This document shows positions 31,501-39,900 of a stretch of 50,296 bases of DNA, one piece after another (positions within the stretch are counted from its first letter, which is position 1; the number at the start of each line of letters is the position of its first letter). Where the stretch lies: contig NZ_BMRP01000040.1 in assembly GCF_014648695.1 (NCBI RefSeq), positions 1-50,296 of the forward strand, in the 5' to 3' direction. Position numbers and translations under genes: made by a program. The notes under the pieces were generated by a model, which was given only the letters and a program-made list of their open reading frames with translations, had not been told where the DNA came from and searched no databases. Source of the DNA: Streptomyces albospinus (GTDB taxonomy: Bacteria > Actinomycetota > Actinomycetes > Streptomycetales > Streptomycetaceae).

Positions 31501-33005
31501 GCGATGTTGCGGACCTGCGAGGTCAGGTTCAGCGCCATGGAGTTGACGTTGTCGGTGAGCTCTTTCCAGACCCCGGACACGCCGCGGACCTGCGCCTGGC
31601 CGCCCAGGTTGCCCTCGGTGCCGACCTCGCGGGCGACCCGGGTGACCTCGTCGGCGAAGGCGGAGAGCTGGTCGACCATGGTGTTGATCGTCGACTTGAG
31701 CTCCAGGATCTCGCCCTTGGCCTCCACGGTGATCGTCTTGCCGAGGTCGCCCTCCGCGACGGCGGTGGCGACCTGGGCGATGTTGCGGACCTGGGAGGTC
31801 AGGTTGTCCGCCATGAAGTTGACGCTCTCGGTGAGGTCCTTCCAGACCCCGGACACGCCGCGGACCTGCGCCCGGCCGCCCAGCCGGCCTTCGGTGCCGA
31901 CCTCGCGGGCGACCCGGGTGACCTCGTCGGCGAAGGCGGAGAGCTGGTCGACCATGGTGTTGATCGTCGACTTGAGCTCCAGGATCTCGCCCTGCGCGTC
32001 GACGGTGATCTTCTGGCTGAGGTCGCCGTTGGCGACCGCGGTGGTCACCTGGGCGATGTTGCGGACCTGCCAGGTCAGGTTGGACGCCATGAGGTTGACG
32101 TTGTCGGTGAGGTCCTTCCAGACCCCGGACACGCCGCGGACCTGCGCCCGGCCGCCGAGCTGCCCTTCGGTGCCGACCTCGCGGGCCACCCGCGTCACCT
32201 CGTCGGCGAAGGCCCGCAGCTGGTCGACCATGGTGTTCACGGTGAGCTTCAGCTCCAGCAGCTCACCGGTGGCCTCGACCGTCACCTGCTGGGTCAGATC
32301 GCCGCGGGCCACCGCCGTCGTCACCACCGCGATGTCCCGCACCTGCGCCGTCAGCCGCGACGCCATGGCGTTGACCGCCTCGGTCACGTGCAGCCAGTCG
32401 CCGGACAGCCCCTGGACCTTCGCCCGGCCGCCCAGCCGGCCCTCGGTGCCGACCTCGCGGGCGACCCGGGTGACCTCGCCGGTGAACAGCGAGAGCTGGT
32501 CGACCATGCGGTTCACGCCGCTGCCCAGGCGGCGCAGATCGCCGCGGAGCTGGCGGTTGCCGTCGTGCAGGTCGACGTGCCGGGTCAGATCGCCGTCCGC
32601 GACCGCGTCCAGCACCCGGGTGGCCTTGGCGACCGGGACCACCAGCGCTTCCAGCACGGTGTTGGCCGCCTCGACATTGGTCGTCCAGCCGCCCTGGCCG
32701 GGGCTCGCGCTGATCCGCTCGTCCAGCCTGCCCTGCCGGATGACCTCGTGGCGTACGCGCTGGAGCTCGGCGGCGAGATGGGCGTTGCGCGCGACGATCT
32801 GGGAGAAGACGCCGGTCATGTCGGCGAGGACGCCGTCGGTCGGGGCGCCGTCCTGGGGGCGCTCCACCTGCGCGGTGAAATCGCCGTCCCGCAGGGCGTT
32901 CATGGCAGCGAGCAGGGGGCGCAGCTCGCTCGTCCGCACCCACTCGCCGTCCGGGCGGGGAGCAGGGGGAGGAGCCGACCTGGGGCGGGTCGGGTCGAGC
33001 GCCAT
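28533..33005 (-). CDS. osaA: Hybrid histidine kinase with six HAMP-type repeats (OsaA-like)
   Basis: A 1490-aa soluble hybrid kinase. After an N-terminal HAMP-like region (1-177) come six near-identical 92-residue units (178-729), each with VTRVAREVG, LGGxAxVxG, VWKxLT and GDLSxKI. A GAF domain follows at about 750-900, a coiled coil (LRQRSDELQLTNAELEEKAA), a HisKA domain with phosphoacceptor His951 (EFLANMSHELRTPLNSL), an HATPase with N-box NLLSNAVKF and KYGGTGLGLSIS, and a C-terminal receiver (RILIVDDDIRNVFAL, VLMDIMMPEMDGYEM, NDYIPKPVD). There is no membrane segment. The poly-HAMP layout resembles fungal group III (Nik1) osmosensing kinases and OsaA. The ATG at 33005 follows GGGGGGATGG; the divergent osaC begins 150 bp away. 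Confidence 0.85.
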   Translation of the reverse strand: MALDPTRPRSAPPPAPRPDGEWVRTSELRPLLAAMNALRDGDFTAQVERPQDGAPTDGVLADMTGVFSQIVARNAHLAAELQRVRHEVIRQGRLDERISASPGQGGWTTNVEAANTVLEALVVPVAKATRVLDAVADGDLTRHVDLHDGNRQLRGDLRRLGSGVNRMVDQLSLFTGEVTRVAREVGTEGRLGGRAKVQGLSGDWLHVTEAVNAMASRLTAQVRDIAVVTTAVARGDLTQQVTVEATGELLELKLTVNTMVDQLRAFADEVTRVAREVGTEGQLGGRAQVRGVSGVWKDLTDNVNLMASNLTWQVRNIAQVTTAVANGDLSQKITVDAQGEILELKSTINTMVDQLSAFADEVTRVAREVGTEGRLGGRAQVRGVSGVWKDLTESVNFMADNLTSQVRNIAQVATAVAEGDLGKTITVEAKGEILELKSTINTMVDQLSAFADEVTRVAREVGTEGNLGGQAQVRGVSGVWKELTDNVNSMALNLTSQVRNIAQVTTAVANGDLSKKIDVDARGEILELKDTVNTMVKQLRAFADEVTRVAREVGTEGRLGGRAQVHGVSGVWKNLTDNVNSMADNLTSQVRNIAQVATAVARGDLSKKIDVDARGEILELKTTINTMVDTLSSFASEVTRVAREVGSEGQLGGQARVEGVYGTWKQLTTSVNELALNLTTQVRAIAEVASAVTQGDMSGSITVDAQGEVAALKNNVNLMVANLRETTRAKDWLESNLTRIAGLMQGHRDLVEVADLILRELTPLVNAQFGAFFLAEAGAEPGEGLELIAGYGTGRPEGRRALPRLRMGTPGWGLITQAAMEKKRILVEAVPTDYITISSGLGASAPASVVILPVLFEDQVLGVIELASFSRFSEVHLAFIDQFVNTIGVSINTIIANSRTESLLSESQRLTAELRQRSDELQLTNAELEEKAALLATSSQYKSEFLANMSHELRTPLNSLLVLSRLLADNPEGHLTPQEVEFAVTIHRAGSDLLQLINDILDLSKIEAGRMDVHPKALPLKKLLDYVRATFRPLTVDRGLNFEVKVGEDVPEELFSDEQRLQQILRNLLSNAVKFTSTGGVELIVERVPGDDFEEESLRTADAVIAMSVKDTGIGIPPEKLDGIFEAFQQSDGTTNRKYGGTGLGLSISRDMAALLGGRIKAESEVDVGSTFTLYVPAHYTGPFPAPGPTAAARPVESGAQPGAGTLPGGAVSAAGAGGETAAAGAGTEALGRPVLAEQLSGPPPALTRRHGDVFPNQESPAPRTTVRPADGGDVTWPETTRLKDWLSGRAGRVLADRRILIVDDDIRNVFALTHVLGRVGISVKYAENGREGLEVLDRAPDVTLVLMDIMMPEMDGYEMIRAIRRTPRFADLPIVALTAKAMPGDREKAIESGANDYIPKPVDVDRLLSVICGLLDPANGPFAAPRPDSGLSDAAMAEAAKADPATPASDAPAADGSAHLPETNEQPPDSPSSDTVAGTDDEGTAGQQS
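30819..32474 (-). repeat. Six in-frame 276-bp coding repeats (92-aa HAMP units)
   Basis: The segment encodes six consecutive 92-residue units of the hybrid kinase, each 276 bp, without frameshift. DNA identity between units is high: blocks such as GCCACCTCGGTGACC-type variants recur at 276-bp intervals. This makes the region prone to copy-number change and to assembly collapse. Confidence 0.85.
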
Positions 33006-33154
33006 GGCACACCATCCCCCCATGGTCGAGATCGATCTGATACGGAGCCTGTAAGGAGCCTTCGAGCTGATCCGGAACTGATCCAATTGGGCGGATATGT
33101 CATAGTATAAAGCGCCTCGTAATTGGACCTTCCCCCAGCACGCCAGGGGGCGCA
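33006..33154. promoter_or_regulatory. Divergent osaA/osaC promoter region
   Basis: An AT-rich 149-bp gap. CATAGTATAA at 33101-33110 offers -10-like elements on both strands (TATACT toward osaA, TAGTAT or TATAAA toward osaC). A direct repeat CTGATCC occurs at 33067 and 33078, and GGAGCCT is repeated at 33045 and 33055. No clear sigma-B consensus was seen. Confidence 0.45.
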
Positions 33155-35053
33155 GTGGCACCGCTGTCCCCACGCACGACGGTTCCCCAGGACACCGAAA
33201 CGGTGTCCCGCAAAGGGCTGCCGGCGAACCAGCTGGCAGCCGCCGGGGCGCGCCGGTTCGTCCGTACGCTGCTGACGGAACGGGCGGCGGCACCGGACGC
33301 CGCACCGGGCGCCGCGGCCATCAGCCAGGAACTCATCGACCAGGCCGTGCTCCTGGTGAGCGAACTGGTCACCAACGCCGTCATGTACGCCGGGACCGAG
33401 ATCGACGTCACCTGCCGGCTGGAGTACGGGAGCAAGCCCGCCGCGGGCGGCGCGGCGGGGCAGCGCGGCGGGACCGCTCCGCGCTGCCCCGCCACCGTCG
33501 CCGTCGTCCTCGAAGTCTCCGACCGGCACCCCTCCCGCGTCGTACGCGGCGGGGTCGACGCCCGCGGCGGGGAGCCCGGCTACGGCCTCCAGCTCGTCAG
33601 CGCGCTCGCCGAGTCCTGGGGCGTGACCTACCGCAAGGCGACCAAGACGGTGTGGTTCCGGCTGGAGGCCACCGAGGGGGTGCGCGGGATCGAGCACGTC
33701 ACCTCGGGGCCCCGCCCGCACGCCGCCGAGACCCCCGTGAGCGCGCCCCGCGGCCATGGGCGCCCGCGGCACGGCCACGCCTCCGAATGGGCCGACCGCG
33801 GCGGCCCGTCCTTCCTCGCCGAGACCAGCGAACTGCTCGCCGGCCAGCTCGACCAGGACATGGTCACCGCGCTCGCGGCCCAGCTGCTGGTGCCGCGGCT
33901 CGCCGACTGGTGCGCGATCTGGCTGAGCGTCGAGGGCGGCGGGATGCAGCTCTCCCGCGTCTGGCACGTGGACGAGCGGCGGATCGCCCCGCTCCGCGCC
34001 GACCTGGAACGCGACCCGCCCACCGACATCGTCCGCACCGCCGGCACCCCCTGGCCCTGGCCGGAATGTGCCGGTGCGGCCCCCAGTGGCGGGTCGGCAC
34101 TGGCCTTCCCGCTGGTCGCCCGGGACACCGAGCAGGGCGTGCTGCTGCTCGGCCGGGCGGGCCAGCTGAAGATGACCGACACCGTCGTACGGATGGTGGA
34201 GGACGTCGCGCGCCGGGTCGCCCAGGCCGTCTACACCGCCCGCCAGTACACCCGCCAGACCACCATCAGCCTGGCCCTCCAGCGCCGCCAGCTGCCCGCG
34301 TCGCTGGCCAGCATCGTCGGCGTGGACACCGCGATCGTCTACGAGCCGCACGGCGAGGGGCAGACCGTCGGCGGCGACTTCTACGACATCTTCCCGATGG
34401 GCGAATGCCGCTGGTGCTTCCTCCTGGGGGACGTGCAGGGCAAGGACCCCGAGGCGATGTCGGTGACCGGGCTGGCCCGCCATCTGGTGCGCCTGCTGGC
34501 CCGTGAGGGCCATGGCGTGGAATCCGTCCTCGGGCGGCTGAATCTGGCCATGGCCGAGGAGAGTGCCGAGGCGGTGGAAATCGGCGGCGAACAGGCCAGC
34601 TCCCGCTTCCTGAGCCTGCTGTACGGCGAACTCGCCGTCGACTCCGGCGTCCCCGGGGCCCGCTGCACGGTGGCCAGCGCCGGCCATCCGCCACCGCTCC
34701 ACATGTTCACCGACGGCACCGTCGAGCCCGCCTCCGATCCGCAGATGCTCCTGGGCATCGACGAGGGCACCGAGTACCACGCCAGCACCTTCGCCCTCGC
34801 CCCCGGCGAGACGCTGCTCTGCGTCACCGACGGGGTCACCGAACGCCGGTGCGGCAACTGGCAGTTGGACGACAACGACGGGCTGATCGAGGTGCTGCGC
34901 GAGGGACTCGGCCTGGGCGCCAAGGCCCTCGCGGAACACGTGCGCCGGGCCGCCCACGACTTCGGCACCGGACCTGTGGAGGACGACCTCTCGGTGCTGG
35001 TCCTCCAGGCGGTGACCCCGAAGACGGACCCGGCGGCGGACCCGGAGGCGTAG
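33155..35053 (+). CDS. osaC: Multidomain RsbW-GAF-PP2C regulator (OsaC-like)
   Basis: A 632-aa protein with a GTG start. Residues 25-160 form an RsbW-type ATPase (N-box AVLLVSELVTNAVMYAG; GYGLQLVSALAESWGV). Residues 220-375 form a GAF/PAS-like sensory domain (FLAETSELLAGQLDQDMVTA, LAFPLVARDTEQGVLLLGRA). A SpoIIE PP2C phosphatase follows at about 395-620 (QTVGGDFYDIFPMGECRWCF, LGDVQGKDPEA, VASAGHPPPLH, LLCVTDGVTERR, PVEDDLSVLVLQ), with all metal-binding acidic residues in place. Combining kinase and phosphatase of a partner switch in one chain, divergent from osaAB, matches OsaC, which in S. coelicolor returns sigma-B activity to baseline after osmotic stress. It is shorter than I recall for OsaC, so PAS modules may be missing. 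Confidence 0.82.
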   Translation: MAPLSPRTTVPQDTETVSRKGLPANQLAAAGARRFVRTLLTERAAAPDAAPGAAAISQELIDQAVLLVSELVTNAVMYAGTEIDVTCRLEYGSKPAAGGAAGQRGGTAPRCPATVAVVLEVSDRHPSRVVRGGVDARGGEPGYGLQLVSALAESWGVTYRKATKTVWFRLEATEGVRGIEHVTSGPRPHAAETPVSAPRGHGRPRHGHASEWADRGGPSFLAETSELLAGQLDQDMVTALAAQLLVPRLADWCAIWLSVEGGGMQLSRVWHVDERRIAPLRADLERDPPTDIVRTAGTPWPWPECAGAAPSGGSALAFPLVARDTEQGVLLLGRAGQLKMTDTVVRMVEDVARRVAQAVYTARQYTRQTTISLALQRRQLPASLASIVGVDTAIVYEPHGEGQTVGGDFYDIFPMGECRWCFLLGDVQGKDPEAMSVTGLARHLVRLLAREGHGVESVLGRLNLAMAEESAEAVEIGGEQASSRFLSLLYGELAVDSGVPGARCTVASAGHPPPLHMFTDGTVEPASDPQMLLGIDEGTEYHASTFALAPGETLLCVTDGVTERRCGNWQLDDNDGLIEVLREGLGLGAKALAEHVRRAAHDFGTGPVEDDLSVLVLQAVTPKTDPAADPEA

Positions 35054-35255
35054 CGCCGGTCCCGGACGGTCCGCCGCCGCATCGGCGGGGCCGCAGCTCA
35101 CCGCCGCCCGTCGGGGTCATCCTTTCGAGCGACACGATCCCGGCCGTTTCCGGGCTCGTGGGGTAAAGAACACGCCACACAGGCGTGACATACCCGGCGG
35201 TATGCCTCGACAATCGCAGCACCACTACCCGCCCGTAACAAGCGGAGGCAACCCG

Positions 35256-36911
35256 GTGCTCAGCACGATGCAGGACGTACCGCTCACGGTCTCGCGAATC
35301 CTGGCCCACGGATCGACGGTCCACGGCACGGCACAGGTGATCACCTGGACCGGCGAGGCCGAGCCGCACCGCCGCACCTTCGCCGAGATCGGCCGCCGGG
35401 CCGCCCAGCTGGCGCACGCGCTGCGCGACGAGCTCGGCGTGGCCGGCGAGGAGCGGGTCGCCACGCTCATGTGGAACAACGCCGAGCACATGGAGGCGTA
35501 CCTCGGGATTCCCGCCATGGGCGCGGTGCTGCACACGCTCAACCTGCGGCTGCCGGCCGAGCAGCTGACGTGGATCGTCAACCACGCCGAGGACCGGGTC
35601 GTGCTGGTCAACGGGACGCTGATCCCGTTGCTCGCGCCGCTGCTGCCGGAACTGCCCGCGGTGGAGCACGTGGTCGTCGTCGGCGGGGGCGGCGACCCGG
35701 CACTCCTCGCGGACCCCCGGGTACGGGTGCACGTCTACGAGGAGCTGATCGCCGGGCGGCCGGAGCACTACGACTGGCCGGAGATCGACGAGCGGGAGGC
35801 TGCGGCGCTCTGCTACACGTCCGGGACGACCGGCGACCCCAAGGGCGTGCTGTACAGCCACCGTTCGCTGTATCTGCACTCGATGCAGGTGAACAGCGCG
35901 GAGGCGTTCGCCCTCAGCTCGCGGGACATCACGCTGCCCGTGGTGCCGATGTTCCATGTGAACGCCTGGGGGCTGCCGCACGCCGCGTTCATGGCCGGTG
36001 CCTCGCTGCTGATGCCGGACCGCTTTCTCCAGCCCGCGCCGCTCGCCGAGATGATCGAGCGGGTCCGGCCCACCATCGGCGCCGCCGTACCGACCATCTG
36101 GCAGGGCCTGCTGGCCGAACTCGACGCCCACAAGCGGGACGTGGCCTGTCTGCACACCGTCGTCATCGGCGGATCGGCGTGCCCGCCGGCCCTGATGCGC
36201 GGATTCGAGGAGCGGCACGGGATCCGGGTCGTGCACGCCTGGGGCATGACCGAGACCTCGCCGCTGGGCAGCGTCTCGCACCCGCCGGCCGGGGTGAGCG
36301 GCGAGGAGGAGTGGGCCTACCGCGCCACCCAGGGCCGCTTCCCGGCCTCGGTCGAGGCCCGGCTGATCGGCCCGGGGGGCGAGGAGCTGCCCCGGGACGG
36401 CGTCGCGGCCGGCGAGCTGGAGGTGCGCGGACCGTGGATCGCGGGTGCGTACTACGGCGGCGCACAGGGCGAACCGCTGCGCCCCGAGGACAAGTTCAGC
36501 CCGGACGGCTGGCTGCGCACCGGCGACGTCGGGACGATCACCGCGGACGGCTATCTGACGCTGACCGACCGGGCCAAGGACGTCATCAAGTCGGGCGGCG
36601 AGTGGATCTCGTCGGTCGAGCTGGAGAACCATCTGATGGCGCACCCGGGTGTCGCGGAGGCCGCCGTGGTGGCCGTACCGGACGAGAAGTGGGGCGAACG
36701 GCCGCTGGCGACCGTGGTCCTGACGGACGGTAAGCCGATCACGTACGAGGAGCTGCGGGCGTTCCTCGGCGAGCGGATCGCGCGCTGGCAGCTGCCCGAG
36801 CGGTGGGCGATCATCCCGTCGGTGCCGAAGACGAGCGTGGGGAAGTTCGACAAGAAGGTGCTGCGGCGGCAGTACGCGGACGGCGAGCTGGACGTGACCC
36901 ATCTGGGGTGA
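35256..36911 (+). CDS. Long-chain fatty acid-CoA ligase (FadD-like, ANL superfamily)
   Basis: A 551-aa acyl-adenylate-forming enzyme that activates a carboxylic acid with ATP and CoA. The P-loop-like motif ALCYTSGTTGDPKGVLYSHR, the A5 motif WGMTETSPLG, the A7 motif WLRTGDVG and the A10 lysine (PKTSVGKFDKKVLRRQY) are all present. The GTG at 35256 follows AGCGGAGG and gives the family-typical VLSTMQDVPLTVSRILAHG; an in-frame upstream ATG at 35202 lacks a ribosome site. Medium- and long-chain ligases of this type have this length. It is monocistronic, converging on the PAS protein at a strong terminator. It could feed the acyl-CoA operon at 21.9 kb, but nothing in the sequence ties them. Confidence 0.92.
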   Translation: MLSTMQDVPLTVSRILAHGSTVHGTAQVITWTGEAEPHRRTFAEIGRRAAQLAHALRDELGVAGEERVATLMWNNAEHMEAYLGIPAMGAVLHTLNLRLPAEQLTWIVNHAEDRVVLVNGTLIPLLAPLLPELPAVEHVVVVGGGGDPALLADPRVRVHVYEELIAGRPEHYDWPEIDEREAAALCYTSGTTGDPKGVLYSHRSLYLHSMQVNSAEAFALSSRDITLPVVPMFHVNAWGLPHAAFMAGASLLMPDRFLQPAPLAEMIERVRPTIGAAVPTIWQGLLAELDAHKRDVACLHTVVIGGSACPPALMRGFEERHGIRVVHAWGMTETSPLGSVSHPPAGVSGEEEWAYRATQGRFPASVEARLIGPGGEELPRDGVAAGELEVRGPWIAGAYYGGAQGEPLRPEDKFSPDGWLRTGDVGTITADGYLTLTDRAKDVIKSGGEWISSVELENHLMAHPGVAEAAVVAVPDEKWGERPLATVVLTDGKPITYEELRAFLGERIARWQLPERWAIIPSVPKTSVGKFDKKVLRRQYADGELDVTHLG

Positions 36912-36926
36912 GCCGGCCCCTGAGGG

Positions 36927-36958
36927 CGGTGCGGGCCGGGACGTCCCGGCCCGCACCG
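36927..36958. terminator. Strong bidirectional terminator
   Basis: A perfect 16-bp inverted repeat with no spacer (left arm 36927-36942, right arm 36943-36958; core GCCGGGACGTCCCGGC) lies between the convergent ligase and PAS protein genes. Confidence 0.85.
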
Positions 36959-36962
36959 GCGG

Positions 36963-39900
36963 TCAGTTCGTGCCGATCTTGGCCAGCAGGTCGACGATCC
37001 GGGCCTGCACCTCGGCGCTGGTGGAGCGCTCCGCCAGGAACAGCACCGTCTCCCCGGCGGCGAGCCGCGGCAGCTGGGCCGGGTCCATGTCGGCGGAGGT
37101 GTAGACGACCAGCGGGGTGCGGTCGAGCAGCCCGTTGGCGCGCAGCCAGTCGACGATGCCGGCCCGGCGGCGGCGCACCTGCATCAGGTCCATGACGACG
37201 AGATTCGGCCGCATCTGCGTCGCGAGCGCGACCGCGTCGGTGTCCGCGCCGGCCCGCGCGACCTGCATCCCGCGCCGCTCCAGCGACGCCGTCAGGGCGC
37301 CCGCGATGGCGTCGTTCTGCTCGATCAGCAGCACCCGCGGCGCAACGTCCTCGCCGTCGCGCGGGGCGAGCGCCTTGAGGAGCACGGCCGGATCGGCACC
37401 GTAGGCGGCCTCCCGGGTGGCCTGCCCCAGACCGGCGGTGACCAGGACGGGCACCTCGGCCGCGCCCGCGGCCTGGCGCAGCGACTGGAGCGCCGTGCGG
37501 GTGATCGGCCCGGTCAGCGGGTCGACGAAGAGCGCCGCCGGGTACGCGGCGATCTGCGCGTCCACCTCCTCGCGGGAGTTGACGATCACCGGGCGGTAGC
37601 CGCGGTCGCTGAGCGCCTGCTGGGTGGAGACGTCCGGCGCCGGCCAGACCAGCAGCCGGCGCGGGTTGTCCAGCGGCTCCGGCGGCAACTCGTCGTCCAT
37701 CGGCGGCTGCTGATGCTCCATCACCTCTATGGCGCCGTTCGGGCCGTCCAGCGGCTCGGGCCCCTCGCTGCCCTCGTCGGGCGCGGAGATGGCGAACGCG
37801 CGGCCCTCGCCGACGCCCATGAGATGCGGCTGCGGCCCCGACTGGGGCTTGGACTGCGGCTTGGCGGGCGGCTGCTGCCCGGCGGGCGGCTGGGGCGGCT
37901 GGGCGCCGGCGTGCGGACGCGCCTCACTCGGGGTGCCCTCGGCGGGCGTACCGCGCTCGCCGTCCCGCGGGGGCGCGGCGAGCTTGCGGCGCCGGCCGGA
38001 ACCGGCGGAGGTGCCGCCGGGCGGCGTGCTGCCCGTCGGTGCGGCGCCGGGCTGCGGTGCCGGACGCTGCGGATCGGCGAGCTGCTGGGCGAACGGCACG
38101 CCCTGGCCGAGCGTGCGCACGCTGAAGGCCCGGCCCTGAGAGGCGTCCGCCTCGGCCGGCGGCAGCGGCTGCCGGTGCGGGTGAACGGTCGGCGGACCCT
38201 GCGGGGGCACGGGGGCGGCGCCCGGTGCGGGCCGGCCCGCACCCTCCTCGGCGGGGCTGGGGCGACCGCGCCTGCGGCCCGTGGGGGCGGGCGCGCCGGG
38301 GCCGCCCTCGGGAGAGGGGGCGATGCCGGGCGCCGCGCCGGTGGCCGTACCGGTCGCCTCGGCCGGCTGCGCGACAAGACCCTCGGGGCCCGCCACGAAC
38401 GTGCCGGACGCCGCGGCGTCGGCCATCGCCGCCGCCGCACGCTCCTCGGCCGCGGCCCGCCGGGCCCGGCGGCGGCCGGTCGGCTCGGCCGGCGCGGTAT
38501 CCCAATCGCCTTGTGTTTCAGGGGAGTTGACGGCGGGCTCCGGCTCGCTGCCGGGCTGCGCGCCGGGCACCGGCTCGGGTCCGCCGGCCACCGGACGGCG
38601 CGCCCGGCGGCGCCCCGTACCGGCACCGTCCTGCGGGCCGGCGGACTGCGCGGGCGGCTGCCCGGCGACCGCGGGCAGCGCCGGCACCGGCTGCCCGGCC
38701 CGGTCCTGTGGATTCTGGTCCGCCGCGGCGGGCGGCAGCGCGAACGGCGTACGCGGCCCGGCGGGCGGCTGCGCCGCGGAACCACCGGGCTGCTGCGGCG
38801 CGTTCGGGCCCGCGGCCGTGGCGTCGGCCCGGCCGGGCGCCTCGGCCAGCGCCCGGCGCGCCCGCCGGCCCGCCGACCCCGAACCCTGCGGCTGTCCCGG
38901 AAGCTGCCCCTGGGCCGGCCCCTGCGGCTGTACCGGCCCGAGAGCCGGCGCCACCGCCGGCGTCAGCCCGTGCCCCGGCGCCCCGGCGGGCTCCAGCGCG
39001 GGGGCCGGACCGGCACCCGGCCCCTGCCCCGGACGCCCGGAAGTCGCCGGTGCCCCGGACGGCAGCGCGGGCAGCGCGGCCCGGCCCTCCCGCGCCGGCC
39101 GCGCCCGGCGCCGGCCGCTCGGCGGCACCGCCTCGGCCCCCGCCATGCCCGACGGCAGCCCCGCGCCCTGCGTACCGTCTCCCGCGGGACCCTGCACGGC
39201 CCCGGCGCCCGTACCGCTGCCCGGCGCCTGCTCCGCGCCCGAATGCCGGGCCCGCCGGCGCCCGGTCGGCTGCCCGGCGCCCGTGGCGTCCTGAGCGCCC
39301 GCGAGCGGCTCCCCGGCCCCGCCGGTGCCGCCGCCCTGCCCGCGGCCGTCCGTCCCGGGCACGCCCGCGGCGGTCACCGGGGCGCCGGTGTCCCCGCCAC
39401 CGGCCTTGCCCCCCGCAGCGTCCTCGCCGTTCTTGCCGTTCTTGCCGTTCTTGCTGTCCTTGCTGTCCTTGCTGTCCTTGCCGTCCTCGCCGCCCGCCGC
39501 CGGCTCGTCCGACGCCGCGTCGTCCACGAGCACCGGCAGCTCCAGCACATACGCGCTGCCGCCCGCACCGGCGCCGCCCGGCACCTCGTGCGTCTGCATC
39601 AGCCCGCCGTGCAGCCGTACGATCCCGCGCACCAGCGGCTCATGGACCGGATCGCCGCCGCCGAACGGCCCGCGCACCTCGATCCGTACGACCTCGCCGC
39701 GCTTGGCCGCCGCCACCACGATCGTCGAGTCACCGGCGACCTGCCCGGGACGGCCACCCGCCCCGACAGCGGCCTCACCGACCGGCATCCGCCCCGTGGA
39801 GTCCACCCCCGCGACATCCGCGATCAGATGCGACAGCGCCTGCGCCAGCCGCTCCGGGTCCACCAGCGCCGCTATCGGCGGCGCATGCACCGCGAACTGC

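Noticed and set aside
28605..33110. A 1501-codon plus-strand frame opposite the hybrid kinase.
   Set aside because: It is the mirror of a high-GC, highly repetitive coding region; its protein is a His/Asp/Leu-rich artefact with no domain.
39424..39486. The 9-bp repeats as a CRISPR-like or intergenic array.
   Set aside because: Units are contiguous without spacers and lie in frame inside a coding region. No CRISPR array was seen anywhere in the window.
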